From an uncultured Rhodopila sp. (lineage in GTDB: Bacteria; Pseudomonadota; Alphaproteobacteria; Acetobacterales; Acetobacteraceae): a stretch of 64,000 nucleotides of DNA. The notes under the pieces are model-generated. The model was given only the letters and a program-made list of their open reading frames with translations. It had not been told where the DNA came from and ran no database searches. The first letter of the stretch is position 1; every line of letters starts with the position of its first letter. The stretch covers positions 140,970 through 204,969 of the forward strand of contig NZ_CAJATU010000163.1 in assembly GCF_903944925.1 (NCBI RefSeq). Reading direction: 5' to 3'. The translations under genes and the position numbers were made by a program. Positions 25,609 to 34,692 of the stretch are shown here, piece after piece.

Positions 25609-25624
25609 TGGCACGCGAATTGCG
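25609..25624 (+). promoter_or_regulatory. Sigma-54 (-24/-12) promoter of the flgI operon
   Basis: TGGCACGCGAATTGCG matches the RpoN consensus TGGCACG-N4-TTGC at every fixed position; GG (25610-25611) and GC (25622-25623) are 10 bases apart as required. Transcription would start near 25635, about 48 bases before flgI. A sigma-54 activator of the FlbD type is encoded at 36046-37122. Confidence 0.85.
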
Positions 25625-25682
25625 AAACCGTCTGCGGCCAGTCTCCAGGGGGAGACGCCGCCGGCTTCTTCAGGATGAATGC

Positions 25683-26789
25683 GTGCGCAAAATGCGCCTG
25701 GTCTTCGGTGTTTGCCTGATCCTCTCACTCTGCCTCGCAGGTGCAGCAAGCGCGGACGTCCGGATCAAGGACATCGCCGACGTCGAAGGCGTCCGCGAAA
25801 ACCAGTTGGTCGGCTACGGCCTCGTCGTCGGCCTGAACGGCACCGGAGACAAACTTAACAACAATGTATTTACCCGCGAATCGCTCATCGGCATGCTGGA
25901 ACGGCTCGGTGTGAACACCCGCGACCAGGTCGCCGCGCTGTCCACTAAGAACGTCGCCGCCGTCATGGTCACCGCCGAGTTGCCCGCCTTCGCACGCTCC
26001 GGCAGCCGCATCGATATCGCCGTCTCGGCGCTGGGCGACGCCACCAACCTGACCGGCGGCACGCTGCTGGTCACCCCGCTGCTGGCCGCGGACGGGGAGG
26101 TCTACGCCGTCGGCCAGGGCGCGCTGTCCACCGGCGCCATCGCGGCGCGCGGGGCGGCCAGTTCGGTGACGCGCGGGGTGCCGACATCCGGGCGCATCAG
26201 CAACGGGGCGACTGTGGAAAAGGAAATTCCGTTCCGCCTCGACAAGGGCGGCGGCCTGCGGCTGGGGCTGCGCAACCCCGACCTGACCACCGCCCAGCGC
26301 ATCAGCGCCGTAATCAACCGCGCGCTCGGACACGTCGCGCGGACAACCGATCCGCGGACGGTGCAGCTCGACCTGTCCAATCGCGACCCGATCGAGACAT
26401 TGGGCATCATCGAGAACCTGCGGGTGGAGCCGGACAACGCCGCGATCGTCATTATCGACGAAGCGAGCGGCACGATTGTGATGGGCGCCAATGTGCGGAT
26501 CAGCACGGTGGCGATCGCGCAAGGCAACCTGACGATCAAGGTGACCGAGACGCCGGAGGTCAGCCAGCCGGGGACCTTCCTCACCGGGCGGACTGAAACC
26601 GTGCCGCGGACGTCGATCCAGGTGGATGACCAGCACGACCGCAAGCTGGGCATCCTGAACACCGGGGTGACGTTGCGCGACCTGGTAGCCAGCCTGAACG
26701 CGCTTGGTGTCGGCCCGCGCGACCTGATCAGCATCCTGCAGTCGATCAAGGCGGCGGGCGCGCTCCAGGCGGACTTGCAGGTGCGCTGA
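25683..26789 (+). CDS. flgI: Flagellar P-ring protein FlgI
   Basis: FlgI assembles the periplasmic P ring around the flagellar rod. The protein has a signal peptide (about 24 residues, ending AGAASA) and then the family start DVRIKDIADVEGVRENQLVGYGLV. Other marks are GTGDKLNNN, NVAAVMVTAELP and DLVASLNALGVGPRDLISILQ-IKAAGAL at the C-terminus. The GTG at 25683 sits 7 bases after AGGA; an ATG at 25692 is the alternative. At 368 residues it is normal. The next gene starts inside its stop codon. Confidence 0.93.
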   Translation: MRKMRLVFGVCLILSLCLAGAASADVRIKDIADVEGVRENQLVGYGLVVGLNGTGDKLNNNVFTRESLIGMLERLGVNTRDQVAALSTKNVAAVMVTAELPAFARSGSRIDIAVSALGDATNLTGGTLLVTPLLAADGEVYAVGQGALSTGAIAARGAASSVTRGVPTSGRISNGATVEKEIPFRLDKGGGLRLGLRNPDLTTAQRISAVINRALGHVARTTDPRTVQLDLSNRDPIETLGIIENLRVEPDNAAIVIIDEASGTIVMGANVRISTVAIAQGNLTIKVTETPEVSQPGTFLTGRTETVPRTSIQVDDQHDRKLGILNTGVTLRDLVASLNALGVGPRDLISILQSIKAAGALQADLQVR

Positions 26790-27109
26790 TGACGAAGCTG
26801 TCGCTGCCGCCGGTGCTGCCCTCGCCCGCAACGGCGCCGCCGTCGCGGCCGGCGGTGCCAGCCGAACCGGCGAAGGTGGCCAAGGCGGCGCAGGATTTCG
26901 AGGCGATGGCCATCGGCGAGCTGCTGAAGCCGATGTTCGACACGGTCGATACGTCGAAGGGCTTGGTCGGCGGCGGCTCGGGGGAGGAGGCGTGGCGGCC
27001 GATGCTGGTGCAGGAGATCGCGAAACAAATCGCGGCGCATGGCGGGCTGGGTCTGGCGAAGCCGGTGTATGACGCGATGCTGCGGATGCAGGAGACCAAG
27101 GGGCAATGA
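26789..27109 (+). CDS. Rod-binding protein, FlgJ N-terminal domain only
   Basis: A 106-residue protein with the rod-binding domain signature: KAAQDFEAMAIGELLKPMFD and then GEEAWRPMLVQEIAKQIAAHGGLGLA. In enterobacteria FlgJ joins this rod-cap domain to a muramidase; here only the cap domain exists, which is usual in alphaproteobacteria, so another enzyme must open the peptidoglycan. It overlaps flgI by one base and the following gene by 4 bases (ATGA), forming a tight three-gene unit. Confidence 0.85.
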   Translation: MTKLSLPPVLPSPATAPPSRPAVPAEPAKVAKAAQDFEAMAIGELLKPMFDTVDTSKGLVGGGSGEEAWRPMLVQEIAKQIAAHGGLGLAKPVYDAMLRMQETKGQ

Positions 27110-27462
27110 GCCGGGATGTCGTGGAACGCCTTGCCGAAGTGCTGGCCCGGGAAAATGCCGCGCTGAAACGGATGGATTTTCCCTCCGCGGTCGCACTGGT
27201 TCCGGCGAAGGAGGCGGCGCTGGCTGAGATGGCTCGCGACGCGTCGCCAGCCGCCATGCGGTCCGCGGCGCTCCAGGTCCTGGCGGGACTGGCGGAGGAG
27301 AATCGGGTGCTGCTGGAACGGGCGATCGAGGTGCAGACCCGCATCGTCCGCATGGTTGCGCAAGCGATCGCGCCGCCGCGGCAGGGCGCGCGATACAAGC
27401 GGCCGAATGAATGGAAGACCTCGCAGCGGACGATGGCGCTGGCGGTGTCGAAAAGCGTCTGA
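27106..27462 (+). CDS. FlgN-like flagellar export chaperone (putative)
   Basis: A 118-residue, mostly helical protein with heptad-like patterning (residues 5-85) that starts in an ATGA overlap with the rod-binding gene. Size, helical character and position next to flgI/flgJ suit FlgN, the chaperone of the hook-filament junction proteins FlgK and FlgL. The tail RPNEWKTSQRTMALAVSKSV resembles the C-termini of such proteins. Sequence similarity of FlgN proteins is weak, so the call leans on context. Confidence 0.6.
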   Translation: MSRDVVERLAEVLARENAALKRMDFPSAVALVPAKEAALAEMARDASPAAMRSAALQVLAGLAEENRVLLERAIEVQTRIVRMVAQAIAPPRQGARYKRPNEWKTSQRTMALAVSKSV

Positions 27463-27473
27463 CGCGCCCTCCC

Positions 27474-27586
27474 GTGTCATGGCCGGATTTATTCCGGCCA
27501 TCCACGACTTGCGGTGCCGGTTGAGGCAAAGTCGTGGATTGCCGGGACAACCCTCCCTCGCGTGCTCGGTCGCCCGGTCATGACAC
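27474..27586. repeat. Long-form palindromic element B
   Basis: Begins GTGTCATGGCCGG and ends CCGGTCATGACAC. The left hairpin ATGGCCGGA-N-TCCGGCCAT is intact and CCACGACTT/AAGTCGTGG pair internally; the right hairpin is eroded and longer than in the other copies. It lies between the convergent FlgN-like and YhdP-like genes, where it could act as a bidirectional transcription stop. Confidence 0.8.
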
Positions 27587-27652
27587 GATGGGACGTGCCG
27601 ACGGCTTCCCGGTTAGGTTAGCGCCTGTGCGGACAAGCCGCCGAGAATCCGG

Positions 27653-30600
27653 CTACCGCCGTCCGGGCGGCTGCCCGCTTGACCCGGGGCCATCGAACAC
27701 CCCGAAAATCCCCCGCAAAAAGCCCGGCGTCAGCGCGCTGACCGGATTCACCGAAATACTCGGATCGCCGATCGGCCCCTCCACGCCGAACCGCGCGGCG
27801 AACACGCCACCGCCCTCTTCCGGACTGAACAGCTTTCCCACCAGCGGAAGCCGCCCCAGCATCGCATTGAAAAAATAAACCGGCACAATCGTGCCGCTGA
27901 GCGACGCCCGGCCCGAGGACATCGCGATCGAGCCTTTCGCGGTCACCCCAAGCGATGCGTTGTACGCCCGCGCATCGTTCAAATACAACGAGGTCCCGTC
28001 GTACTGGAACGGCAACAGAATCTGCGTGAAACCCATCCCCGGCCCGCGCAGCGCATCTACCAGCCCGTACAGCGTGATCGCCTGCAACAGCTTGGCCAGC
28101 ACCGGCAGGTTCTTCACCGTCGCGTTCCGGATATCCGCCGAACCCACCAGCGGCCGATAGCCGATCGGCCGGGTGAAATCGGCGTCGATGGTCAACTGGC
28201 CGGATTGCAGGACCCGGGTGACGTCCATCGCACGCAAGAACCCGCCGGCATCCTTCGTTGTGACGTGCAAATGCCGCTTGCCATCCCGCGGCTCGATTCT
28301 GACCGAAAGCCCTGCTCCCGTCCCCAACGCCCCGATGGCATCGAGGGTGCGGATCGTCTCGCCATCCCCGGCGGCCTTCACCAGCAGGTTGGCAGCCTGC
28401 TCGCCGTTGGCCAGCAGCGCGCGGTCGAAGCGGCCATCCAGAGTCCAGGCCGGCGTTGTCGGGCCGTCCGGCGGCTGCGTCTCCCCGGATTTTTCCGCCA
28501 GTTTCGGCCCCAGGTCGATCTGCCCGCCGCGCAGCACGATGCCAATCGGCCGGTTCGCGTCGAAATGCACGGCGCCGCGGCCATCGGTGCGGCCGAGTTT
28601 CATCCGGTCCAGCATCAGCGTCCGGATCTGCCCGTCGGCGAACTCGGCCGAACCGGTCAGCAGCAAATCGTCGCCACGCACCATGATGCGATCAATTTTG
28701 CTGAGACGATCATGCGACAGCAAAAGGGTGGCGGACGCGGTGGCGGCGGAGCCGGCGGCTTTGCTCCAGGCCAGCGTCCCCATCGTCAGCGTTGCCAGGG
28801 TCAGGTCGCTTTCGAACGTCACCGAGCCGTTGCCGTTGCGCCGCTCCACCAGCACCGCCGTCAGCGGCAACGGCCCGTCGACGATATCGGTGACGTGCAG
28901 GCCGGCGGCGGCGAGTTGCGCGGCATCCGGCTGGCCGGTGGCGACGATCTTCTGCACCACCTGATCCGCCGCGCCGGTGTTGAAATCCATGCTCCCGGTC
29001 AAGCTCAGCGGGATCGCCGCCAGCGTGCCGCGACCCTTCAGGGTAAGGCCGTCCTTGGTGACATCGAGGTCGAACGCGCCGTCGTCGAGATCATGCCCGT
29101 AGGCGATGTCCAGCAGGCGGACCCGCTTCACATGCGTATCCGCGTGGATCGCCACATCGTCCATCGTCAGCTTGTTTTCCAGCGGGAACTGGAAGGCCAG
29201 CGTGCCCGAAACATCGCCTCCAGCGGTCTTCAGGCCGATGGGGTGGGTGGACAGAAGGTGCAGCCGAGGCTCCTTCAACAGCGTCCAGGTGCTGGAGACG
29301 GGACCTTCGACCTGAGTAACGATATCGGCGAACTGGTCCTTGTACGACAGGCCGGTGATGCGCATCCGCCCGTCCTTGACCAGCAGGTCCGCTCCGCCGC
29401 CGCGGATGCGCTGCCGCGCGGAGGACACCGTGATGTCGAGCGTGTCCGGGTCCACGAGATGCAGATGCGCCTCCGTCTGCTCGACGGGCGGGACATCGTC
29501 GATCCAGGTGAAGATCCCGTTCGAGACGTCGAGGTCGCCGGTCGCCCGGGTCAGGACGACCCCATTCAGCGCGGTGTCCGCCTCGATGACCATGCTGGCC
29601 GAACCGTGCCGCGCGAGGCCGCCGGTGACGTTCTCCACGATCCACGGCCGCGACCCGCCGCCAACCCCGAGCGGCCAGATCCGCGGCACATCGGCGATAT
29701 CGATCCCGTCGGCCGCGATCGTCATATCCGCGACGATACGATCCGCGCCGCGGGTCACCGTGCCGCCGATATCGATGCTCTCCGGGGCATCCTGCGCCGA
29801 TGGGGCCACATTGAAATGGCCACTGCGAACCGTCAGCGTATCCGGCGTCGCGGCCAGGCTGATAACGCCGTCCAGCAGCGGGAACTGGCCCTTGCCGGCG
29901 GGAATCACCCCCTGCCCGCAATGGACCGTGGCGAAGCCTCGGCTGACACCAAATCCGGAGTCGAAATCCACCGTCGCCTCCAGCGACACCGGCACGGTGA
30001 CCGCCAGGGCGGCCGACGGGTGGTGGATGCCGGCCAGACGGAATGGCGACAGCCTGACATCCAGCCGCGTGTTCCCACCCGGCACGAAATCCACATGCCC
30101 GAACAGATCGGCTTTCTCATCGCCAAGGCTGAGCGGCGCCGTCAGGGTGCCCGTGAGATGCCCGGTCGCCGGGCGGGTGAGGTCGATATTCATCCCGGCC
30201 GATTGCAACACGAGGCCGGTCTTCCGGTCGGTTCCCGTGACCTCCGCGTCGCGGAAATGCACCCGCCTGATCTGGTCCAGCATGCCCGGCCGCAGCCTGT
30301 GATCGGTGCCGACGGGACGCGCAAGCTGGTCGCGCAACGCGCGGAAATCAGCCGCCTCCCCGCCGGTGTCCGCCGCGCTGCCGCCGAAGCCGATGGTTCC
30401 GTCCGACTCCCTGGTGACGGCGATCCGGGCATGCTCCACTTCGATGCTGCGCGGCACGAATCGTCCCAGCAGCAGCGCCGCGGCGGAGAATGTCAGATGG
30501 GCCTGCGGCGCCGCGGCGAGGCGGCGGCCCGACGCGTCGGTGATGTCAACCTCGGTGATGTCGAGGTCGAGCGGATAATCGACTCCCTTGTTGAAGCCTT

Positions 30601-30853
30601 CCCAGGCCAACATCAGGCTGCTGAACGACACATGCACCGGCCCTGCATCGTCGCTGAGGATCGCCCGCGCCCTATCGGCGAGCCAGCGAAGTTCGATAGG
30701 ACCTTGGGAAAGCCGCCACGCAGCGGCGGCCATCAGTATGCTGACAACGGCGACAAAGCCGATCGCCGTGACCAGAAGGCGGTGCACGAGCCTGGAGGTG
30801 TGGACGATGACGCGTCCCGTGGTTTTCCGGATCACTTTCCCGGCCCGCAGCAA
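27653..30853 (-). CDS. YhdP/AsmA-like envelope protein (DUF3971, AsmA C-terminal)
   Basis: A 1066-residue protein with one N-terminal membrane helix (about residues 26-48, LLVTAIGFVAVVSILMAAAA) and a long beta-rich periplasmic body. The repeated DI-G and DVDG-type strands, the DUF3971-like middle and the AsmA-type end (DGTSLYLNDARAYNASLGVTAKGSI, PLVGKLF) place it in the AsmA-like family. YhdP, TamB and relatives are bridge proteins implicated in moving phospholipids to the outer membrane. The size suits an alphaproteobacterial YhdP-like protein. It is convergent with the flagellar genes and divergent from glnE. Confidence 0.8.
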   Translation of the reverse strand: MLRAGKVIRKTTGRVIVHTSRLVHRLLVTAIGFVAVVSILMAAAAWRLSQGPIELRWLADRARAILSDDAGPVHVSFSSLMLAWEGFNKGVDYPLDLDITEVDITDASGRRLAAAPQAHLTFSAAALLLGRFVPRSIEVEHARIAVTRESDGTIGFGGSAADTGGEAADFRALRDQLARPVGTDHRLRPGMLDQIRRVHFRDAEVTGTDRKTGLVLQSAGMNIDLTRPATGHLTGTLTAPLSLGDEKADLFGHVDFVPGGNTRLDVRLSPFRLAGIHHPSAALAVTVPVSLEATVDFDSGFGVSRGFATVHCGQGVIPAGKGQFPLLDGVISLAATPDTLTVRSGHFNVAPSAQDAPESIDIGGTVTRGADRIVADMTIAADGIDIADVPRIWPLGVGGGSRPWIVENVTGGLARHGSASMVIEADTALNGVVLTRATGDLDVSNGIFTWIDDVPPVEQTEAHLHLVDPDTLDITVSSARQRIRGGGADLLVKDGRMRITGLSYKDQFADIVTQVEGPVSSTWTLLKEPRLHLLSTHPIGLKTAGGDVSGTLAFQFPLENKLTMDDVAIHADTHVKRVRLLDIAYGHDLDDGAFDLDVTKDGLTLKGRGTLAAIPLSLTGSMDFNTGAADQVVQKIVATGQPDAAQLAAAGLHVTDIVDGPLPLTAVLVERRNGNGSVTFESDLTLATLTMGTLAWSKAAGSAATASATLLLSHDRLSKIDRIMVRGDDLLLTGSAEFADGQIRTLMLDRMKLGRTDGRGAVHFDANRPIGIVLRGGQIDLGPKLAEKSGETQPPDGPTTPAWTLDGRFDRALLANGEQAANLLVKAAGDGETIRTLDAIGALGTGAGLSVRIEPRDGKRHLHVTTKDAGGFLRAMDVTRVLQSGQLTIDADFTRPIGYRPLVGSADIRNATVKNLPVLAKLLQAITLYGLVDALRGPGMGFTQILLPFQYDGTSLYLNDARAYNASLGVTAKGSIAMSSGRASLSGTIVPVYFFNAMLGRLPLVGKLFSPEEGGGVFAARFGVEGPIGDPSISVNPVSALTPGFLRGIFGVFDGPGSSGQPPGRR

Positions 30854-30919
30854 GACCGGCGGTCGGGTGCCGGCTTCTCAAAGTCATAGGTCTTTTGCGG
30901 CCCGAGGAAATGCCAAACC

Positions 30920-31003
30920 GTTATGCCGACGCAGGCCGGCATCCACGCCTTCGCTGGAAACGGCGCCGAAAGGCGTGGATGGTGCGACTTCTCGCAGCAT
31001 GAC
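30920..31003. repeat. Long-form palindromic element C
   Basis: Begins GTTATGCCG and ends GCATGAC. Hairpins ATGCCGacgcaggCCGGCAT and ATGGTGCGAc-tCTCGCAGCAT (imperfect) flank CCACGCCTT/AAGGCGTGG. This copy fills the divergent region between the YhdP-like gene and glnE and ends 18 bases before the glnE start, so it must be in the glnE leader or promoter. Read as protein it gives a false 33-residue extension of GlnE (MPTQAGIHAF...). Confidence 0.8.
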
Positions 31004-31021
31004 GGGGTGGGAGGCCCCCCG

Positions 31022-33979
31022 ATGAACGATTCAGCATTTTCCCTGCCGATCGGCTGGCCCGCTCCGTTCGACGCGGCGGCTGCGGACAGGCTGATCGAAC
31101 GCTTCCGGGCCCTCGGCGACGTGGAGGCGCGGCTGTTGGACACGCCGGGGGTCATGCCCATGCTGCTGTGCCTAGGCGGCAACAGCCCGTACCTTGCCGA
31201 GTTGACGATCCGGGAACACGAAACGATCCGGCGCGTCGTGGCGGATGGCCCGGACGCTGCCTTCGCGGACGTGCTGTCCAACCTGGTGCATGTATCCCCC
31301 GATTCGAATCGGCCCGAAATCGCCGCCGCGCTGCGTCAGGCGAAGCGTTCGGTGGCGTTGATTGCCGCGATAGCGGATGTGGGCCGCCTCTGGCCATTGG
31401 AAAGCGTGACCGGCGCGCTGTCCGACCTGGCCGAGGCGACATTGCGACTCGCCATCAGGCATTTGCTGCGCAAGGCCCACGATGCACGCGAGATCCGGCT
31501 GCAAGACGCCAGCCGCCCGGAGGCCAACTGCGGTTTCACCGCCCTGGCGATGGGCAAGCTGGGCGCGGCGGAACTGAACTATTCATCCGATATCGACCTC
31601 ATCCTGATCTACGATGGTACTGCCCCTGTGTATGCGGCAGGCAGCGCGGCGGATAGCATCGGATCGTTCACGTCCCGGTTGGCGCGCAACCTGATCGCGC
31701 TGATGGAGACGCGGGACGGCAACGGCTATGTGTTCCGCACCGACCTGAGGCTGCGCCCCGATCCGGCGGCCACGCCACCGGCCGTCTCCCTGCACGCCGC
31801 ACTGGTCTACTATGAGAGCATGGGCCTCAACTGGGAACGCGCCGCGATGATCAAGGCGCGGCCGGTGGCCGGCGACCTCGCGCTGGGCCACCGCTTCCTG
31901 GAGGCGATCCGTCCCTTCGTCTGGCGGCGCGGCCTGGATTTCGCGGCGGTCGCCGATATCCATGCGATGAAGCGCCGGATCGATGTGGTGAAACAGACGG
32001 CGCTGGGCGAGGACATCGATCCGGTGGCGCGTATCGCCGGCCATAACGTCAAGCTCGGCGAAGGCGGCATCCGGGAGATCGAGTTCCTGGTGCAGACCTT
32101 GCAGATGGTCTGGGGCGGGCGCGACCCCACCCTGCGCATTCGGCCGACGGTTCAGGCGCTGAAGCGGCTGACCGAAACCGGCCACCTGGCGGAGGCGGCG
32201 CGCCAGCAGTTAGAGGAGTCGTACCGCTTTCTGCGCGAGGTCGAGCACCGCATCCAGATGGTCAATGACCGCCAGACCCATGACCTGCCGCAGCAACCCG
32301 AGGAAGTCGGCCGGATCGCTCGCTTCATGGGCTACGCCGATGCGGCATCCTTCGCGGCGGACTTCCTGCGGCATGTAGGTGTCGTCCGCGGCAACTACCG
32401 CGCGGTGTTCGAGCATGTGCCGGAACTGCCCGGCACCGAAGCGGCCGGACCGGAACTGGATTTTCGCGGCGACGACCCCGATCCGGCGGCCACCGTCGAG
32501 GCGCTGAAAGGCCTGGGCTTCACCGATACCCGCCGGATCGTGACCACGGTACGGCAATGGCTCGCCGGCCGGGTGCGGGCGCTGCGCTCCGAACGGGCGC
32601 GGGAGCTGATGACGACGATTGCGCCATCGATACTGGCCGCGCTCGGACGCCAATCGCATCCCGATGAGGCGTTCGTCCGCTTCGACCGCTTCATCAGCGC
32701 TTTGCCCGCGGGCGTGCAGCCGATGTCGCTGTTCCAACGCAACCCCGCCCTGGTGGACCGCGTCGCCGCGGTGCTGGGTGCCGCTCCGATGCTGTCAGAG
32801 CATCTGGCGCGCTATCCGAGCGCGCTGGAAGGGCTGCTGGCGGATGACGAGATCGCCGATGCGGAACGGATGCTGCGCGAGCGATTGGCCGATACGACTC
32901 GGTTGGACGATGCCATTCAGGTGGTGCGCCGGGCGGTGAAGGAACGCGACTTCCTGCTCTCGGTCGCGACGCTGGAGGGGCGGTTGGATGCGGACGCGTC
33001 CGGCCGGGAACGCTCCGCCCTGGCGGATGCGGCTTTGGCGGTGATGCTGCCGCGCGTGCTGGCGGATTTCGGGCAGCGCTTCGGCCGGGTGCCGGGCGGG
33101 GCGCTGGCGGTGGTGGTGATGGGCAAGACCGGCGGGCGGGAGATGATGGCGGGGTCCGACCTCGACCTGATCTTCATCTACGACCATCCGCCGGACGTGA
33201 CCGACAGCCGGGGCGGACGCAGCCTGCCGGTCAGCACCTGGTTCGTGCGGGCGGTGCAAGTGTGCGTCGCGGCGCTGACCTCGCCTGGAGCCGAGGGGCA
33301 GATGTACGAACTCGACATGCGGCTGCGTCCGTCCGGCAACAAAGGGCCGCTGGCGGTATCGCTGGAGGGGTTCAAGCGCTACCACCACTGGGACGCCTGG
33401 ACCTGGGAGCGCATGGCGCTGACCCGCGCCCGCGTCGTCGCCGGGCCGCCGGCGCTGCGCAAGCGGGTGCGGCAGGCGATCGAGGACGCGATCCGGCGCG
33501 ACCAGGAACCCGAGCGGGTGCGGCAGAATGCCACCACGATGCGTACCCGGATGTCCCGCGACCTGCGTCCGGTCGGCCCGTGGGACGTCAAGCTGCGTCC
33601 GGGCGGGCTGATCGATATCGAGTTCGTGGCCCAGGTGCTGCAGGTGATTCAGAGCCGCGAGTCCGGGTTCCGCACCAGCCCGACGACGCATATTGCTCTG
33701 AAGCGGCTGAGCGATTCGGGCTTCCTGGACAAATCGGATGCGGACCTGCTGATCCGGGCGGACCTGCTGTGGCGGACCATCCAGGGTATGCTGCGCCTGA
33801 CGGTGGGCCAGCCGAAGGAGGAGGCCTTGCCCCCCGCCTCGGCGGCGCCGCTGCTGCGGGCGGCCGCGGCGGCGGGTATGCCGGCGGTTGACACGCCTGA
33901 CTTATTGCATAAGTCAAATGCGCTCGCGCAACAGGTTCGCGCGGTCTTTGAACGCCAGGTGGGGAAGATAAGCGGATGA
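31022..33979 (+). CDS. glnE: Bifunctional glutamine synthetase adenylyltransferase/deadenylylase
   Basis: GlnE attaches or removes AMP on glutamine synthetase in response to PII and glutamine. The 985 residues hold two nucleotidyltransferase domains: the N-terminal deadenylylase with YSSDIDLILIYD (near residue 190) and the C-terminal adenylyltransferase with MAGSDLDLIFIYD (near residue 715), joined by the central GlnD-like helical region. RLRPDP and RLRPSGNKGPL tracts follow each active site. The ATG at 31022 is used because the frame farther upstream is only the palindromic element. The stop overlaps the peroxiredoxin start. Confidence 0.95.
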   Translation: MNDSAFSLPIGWPAPFDAAAADRLIERFRALGDVEARLLDTPGVMPMLLCLGGNSPYLAELTIREHETIRRVVADGPDAAFADVLSNLVHVSPDSNRPEIAAALRQAKRSVALIAAIADVGRLWPLESVTGALSDLAEATLRLAIRHLLRKAHDAREIRLQDASRPEANCGFTALAMGKLGAAELNYSSDIDLILIYDGTAPVYAAGSAADSIGSFTSRLARNLIALMETRDGNGYVFRTDLRLRPDPAATPPAVSLHAALVYYESMGLNWERAAMIKARPVAGDLALGHRFLEAIRPFVWRRGLDFAAVADIHAMKRRIDVVKQTALGEDIDPVARIAGHNVKLGEGGIREIEFLVQTLQMVWGGRDPTLRIRPTVQALKRLTETGHLAEAARQQLEESYRFLREVEHRIQMVNDRQTHDLPQQPEEVGRIARFMGYADAASFAADFLRHVGVVRGNYRAVFEHVPELPGTEAAGPELDFRGDDPDPAATVEALKGLGFTDTRRIVTTVRQWLAGRVRALRSERARELMTTIAPSILAALGRQSHPDEAFVRFDRFISALPAGVQPMSLFQRNPALVDRVAAVLGAAPMLSEHLARYPSALEGLLADDEIADAERMLRERLADTTRLDDAIQVVRRAVKERDFLLSVATLEGRLDADASGRERSALADAALAVMLPRVLADFGQRFGRVPGGALAVVVMGKTGGREMMAGSDLDLIFIYDHPPDVTDSRGGRSLPVSTWFVRAVQVCVAALTSPGAEGQMYELDMRLRPSGNKGPLAVSLEGFKRYHHWDAWTWERMALTRARVVAGPPALRKRVRQAIEDAIRRDQEPERVRQNATTMRTRMSRDLRPVGPWDVKLRPGGLIDIEFVAQVLQVIQSRESGFRTSPTTHIALKRLSDSGFLDKSDADLLIRADLLWRTIQGMLRLTVGQPKEEALPPASAAPLLRAAAAAGMPAVDTPDLLHKSNALAQQVRAVFERQVGKISG

Positions 33980-34449
33980 GTGTTGCGGAAGGTGAAGCGG
34001 CTCCGGATTTCTCGCTGCCGGCGACGGCCGGGCGGACCGTCAGTTTGTCCGGCTTCAAGGGCAAGCCGTTCATCCTGTATTTCTACCCGAAGGCTGATAC
34101 GCCGGGCTGCACCAAGGAAGCCTGCGCGTTCCAGGAGGCCTCGCCGAAGCTGGAGGAAGTTGGCCTGGATGTCGTCGGGGTGTCGCCGGACAAGATCAAG
34201 CCGATCGAGAAGTTCGCGGCGAAGTATGGGCTGACGTTTCCGCTGGCCTCGGATGAGGATCATGCGGTGGCGGAGCGGTATGGCGTCTGGGTTGAGAAGT
34301 CGATGTATGGCCGTCAATACATGGGTGTTGACCGGAGCACGTTCCTGATCGACGCGGCCGGCACGGTGCTGAAGGTGTGGCGGAAGGTCAGCGTGACCGG
34401 GCATGCCGAGGACGTGCTGAAGGCGGCGAAGGGGTTGAAGCTGGTTTAG
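33976..34449 (+). CDS. bcp: Thioredoxin-dependent thiol peroxidase (Bcp-type peroxiredoxin)
   Basis: A 157-residue peroxiredoxin that reduces peroxides in the cytosol. The peroxidatic cysteine is in DTPGCTKEACAF with the resolving cysteine five residues later, the classic Bcp spacing. The FILYFYPKADTPG tract and VDRSTFLID are conserved. It starts in an ATGA overlap with glnE, so its translation is coupled to a nitrogen-control gene; no functional link is known to me. The next gene is fliG, 243 bp away. Confidence 0.93.
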   Translation: MSVAEGEAAPDFSLPATAGRTVSLSGFKGKPFILYFYPKADTPGCTKEACAFQEASPKLEEVGLDVVGVSPDKIKPIEKFAAKYGLTFPLASDEDHAVAERYGVWVEKSMYGRQYMGVDRSTFLIDAAGTVLKVWRKVSVTGHAEDVLKAAKGLKLV

Positions 34450-34692
34450 GCGGATCAGCGGGGCGGGCCGGTCAGCAATCGGAGTCGTAAGCGGACTCCA
34501 ACTCTTCAAGATACCAGGACGCACTCGGTCATGAAAGGCCGCTGTTCGCCCGGGTCTTGAGGCAATTGCTCGTTCCCGTTAACCGAAAAGTAAGACTTAC
34601 CGTCTAACAGTCGGGGCACTGACGTGTCCCGCCGCTGCCGGCGGCCGATGCGGTTCAGTTTGAGCGAAACTGACCTCGGATGGCGATGCGGA

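Noticed and set aside
28205..30889. An 894-residue open frame on the plus strand opposite the YhdP-like gene
   Set aside because: It is the antisense of a well-supported gene; composition is dominated by R, Q, H, G typical of shadow frames in GC-rich DNA, with no motifs or ribosome site.
30923..31021. N-terminal extension of GlnE (MPTQAGIHAF...)
   Set aside because: It translates palindromic element C; similar phantom peptides appear at the other copies, and GlnE homology begins after the ATG at 31022.
34450..34692. Sigma-54 promoter upstream of fliG
   Set aside because: Several GG or GC dinucleotides occur but none with the TGGCAC and TTGC spacing; no convincing -24/-12 element.
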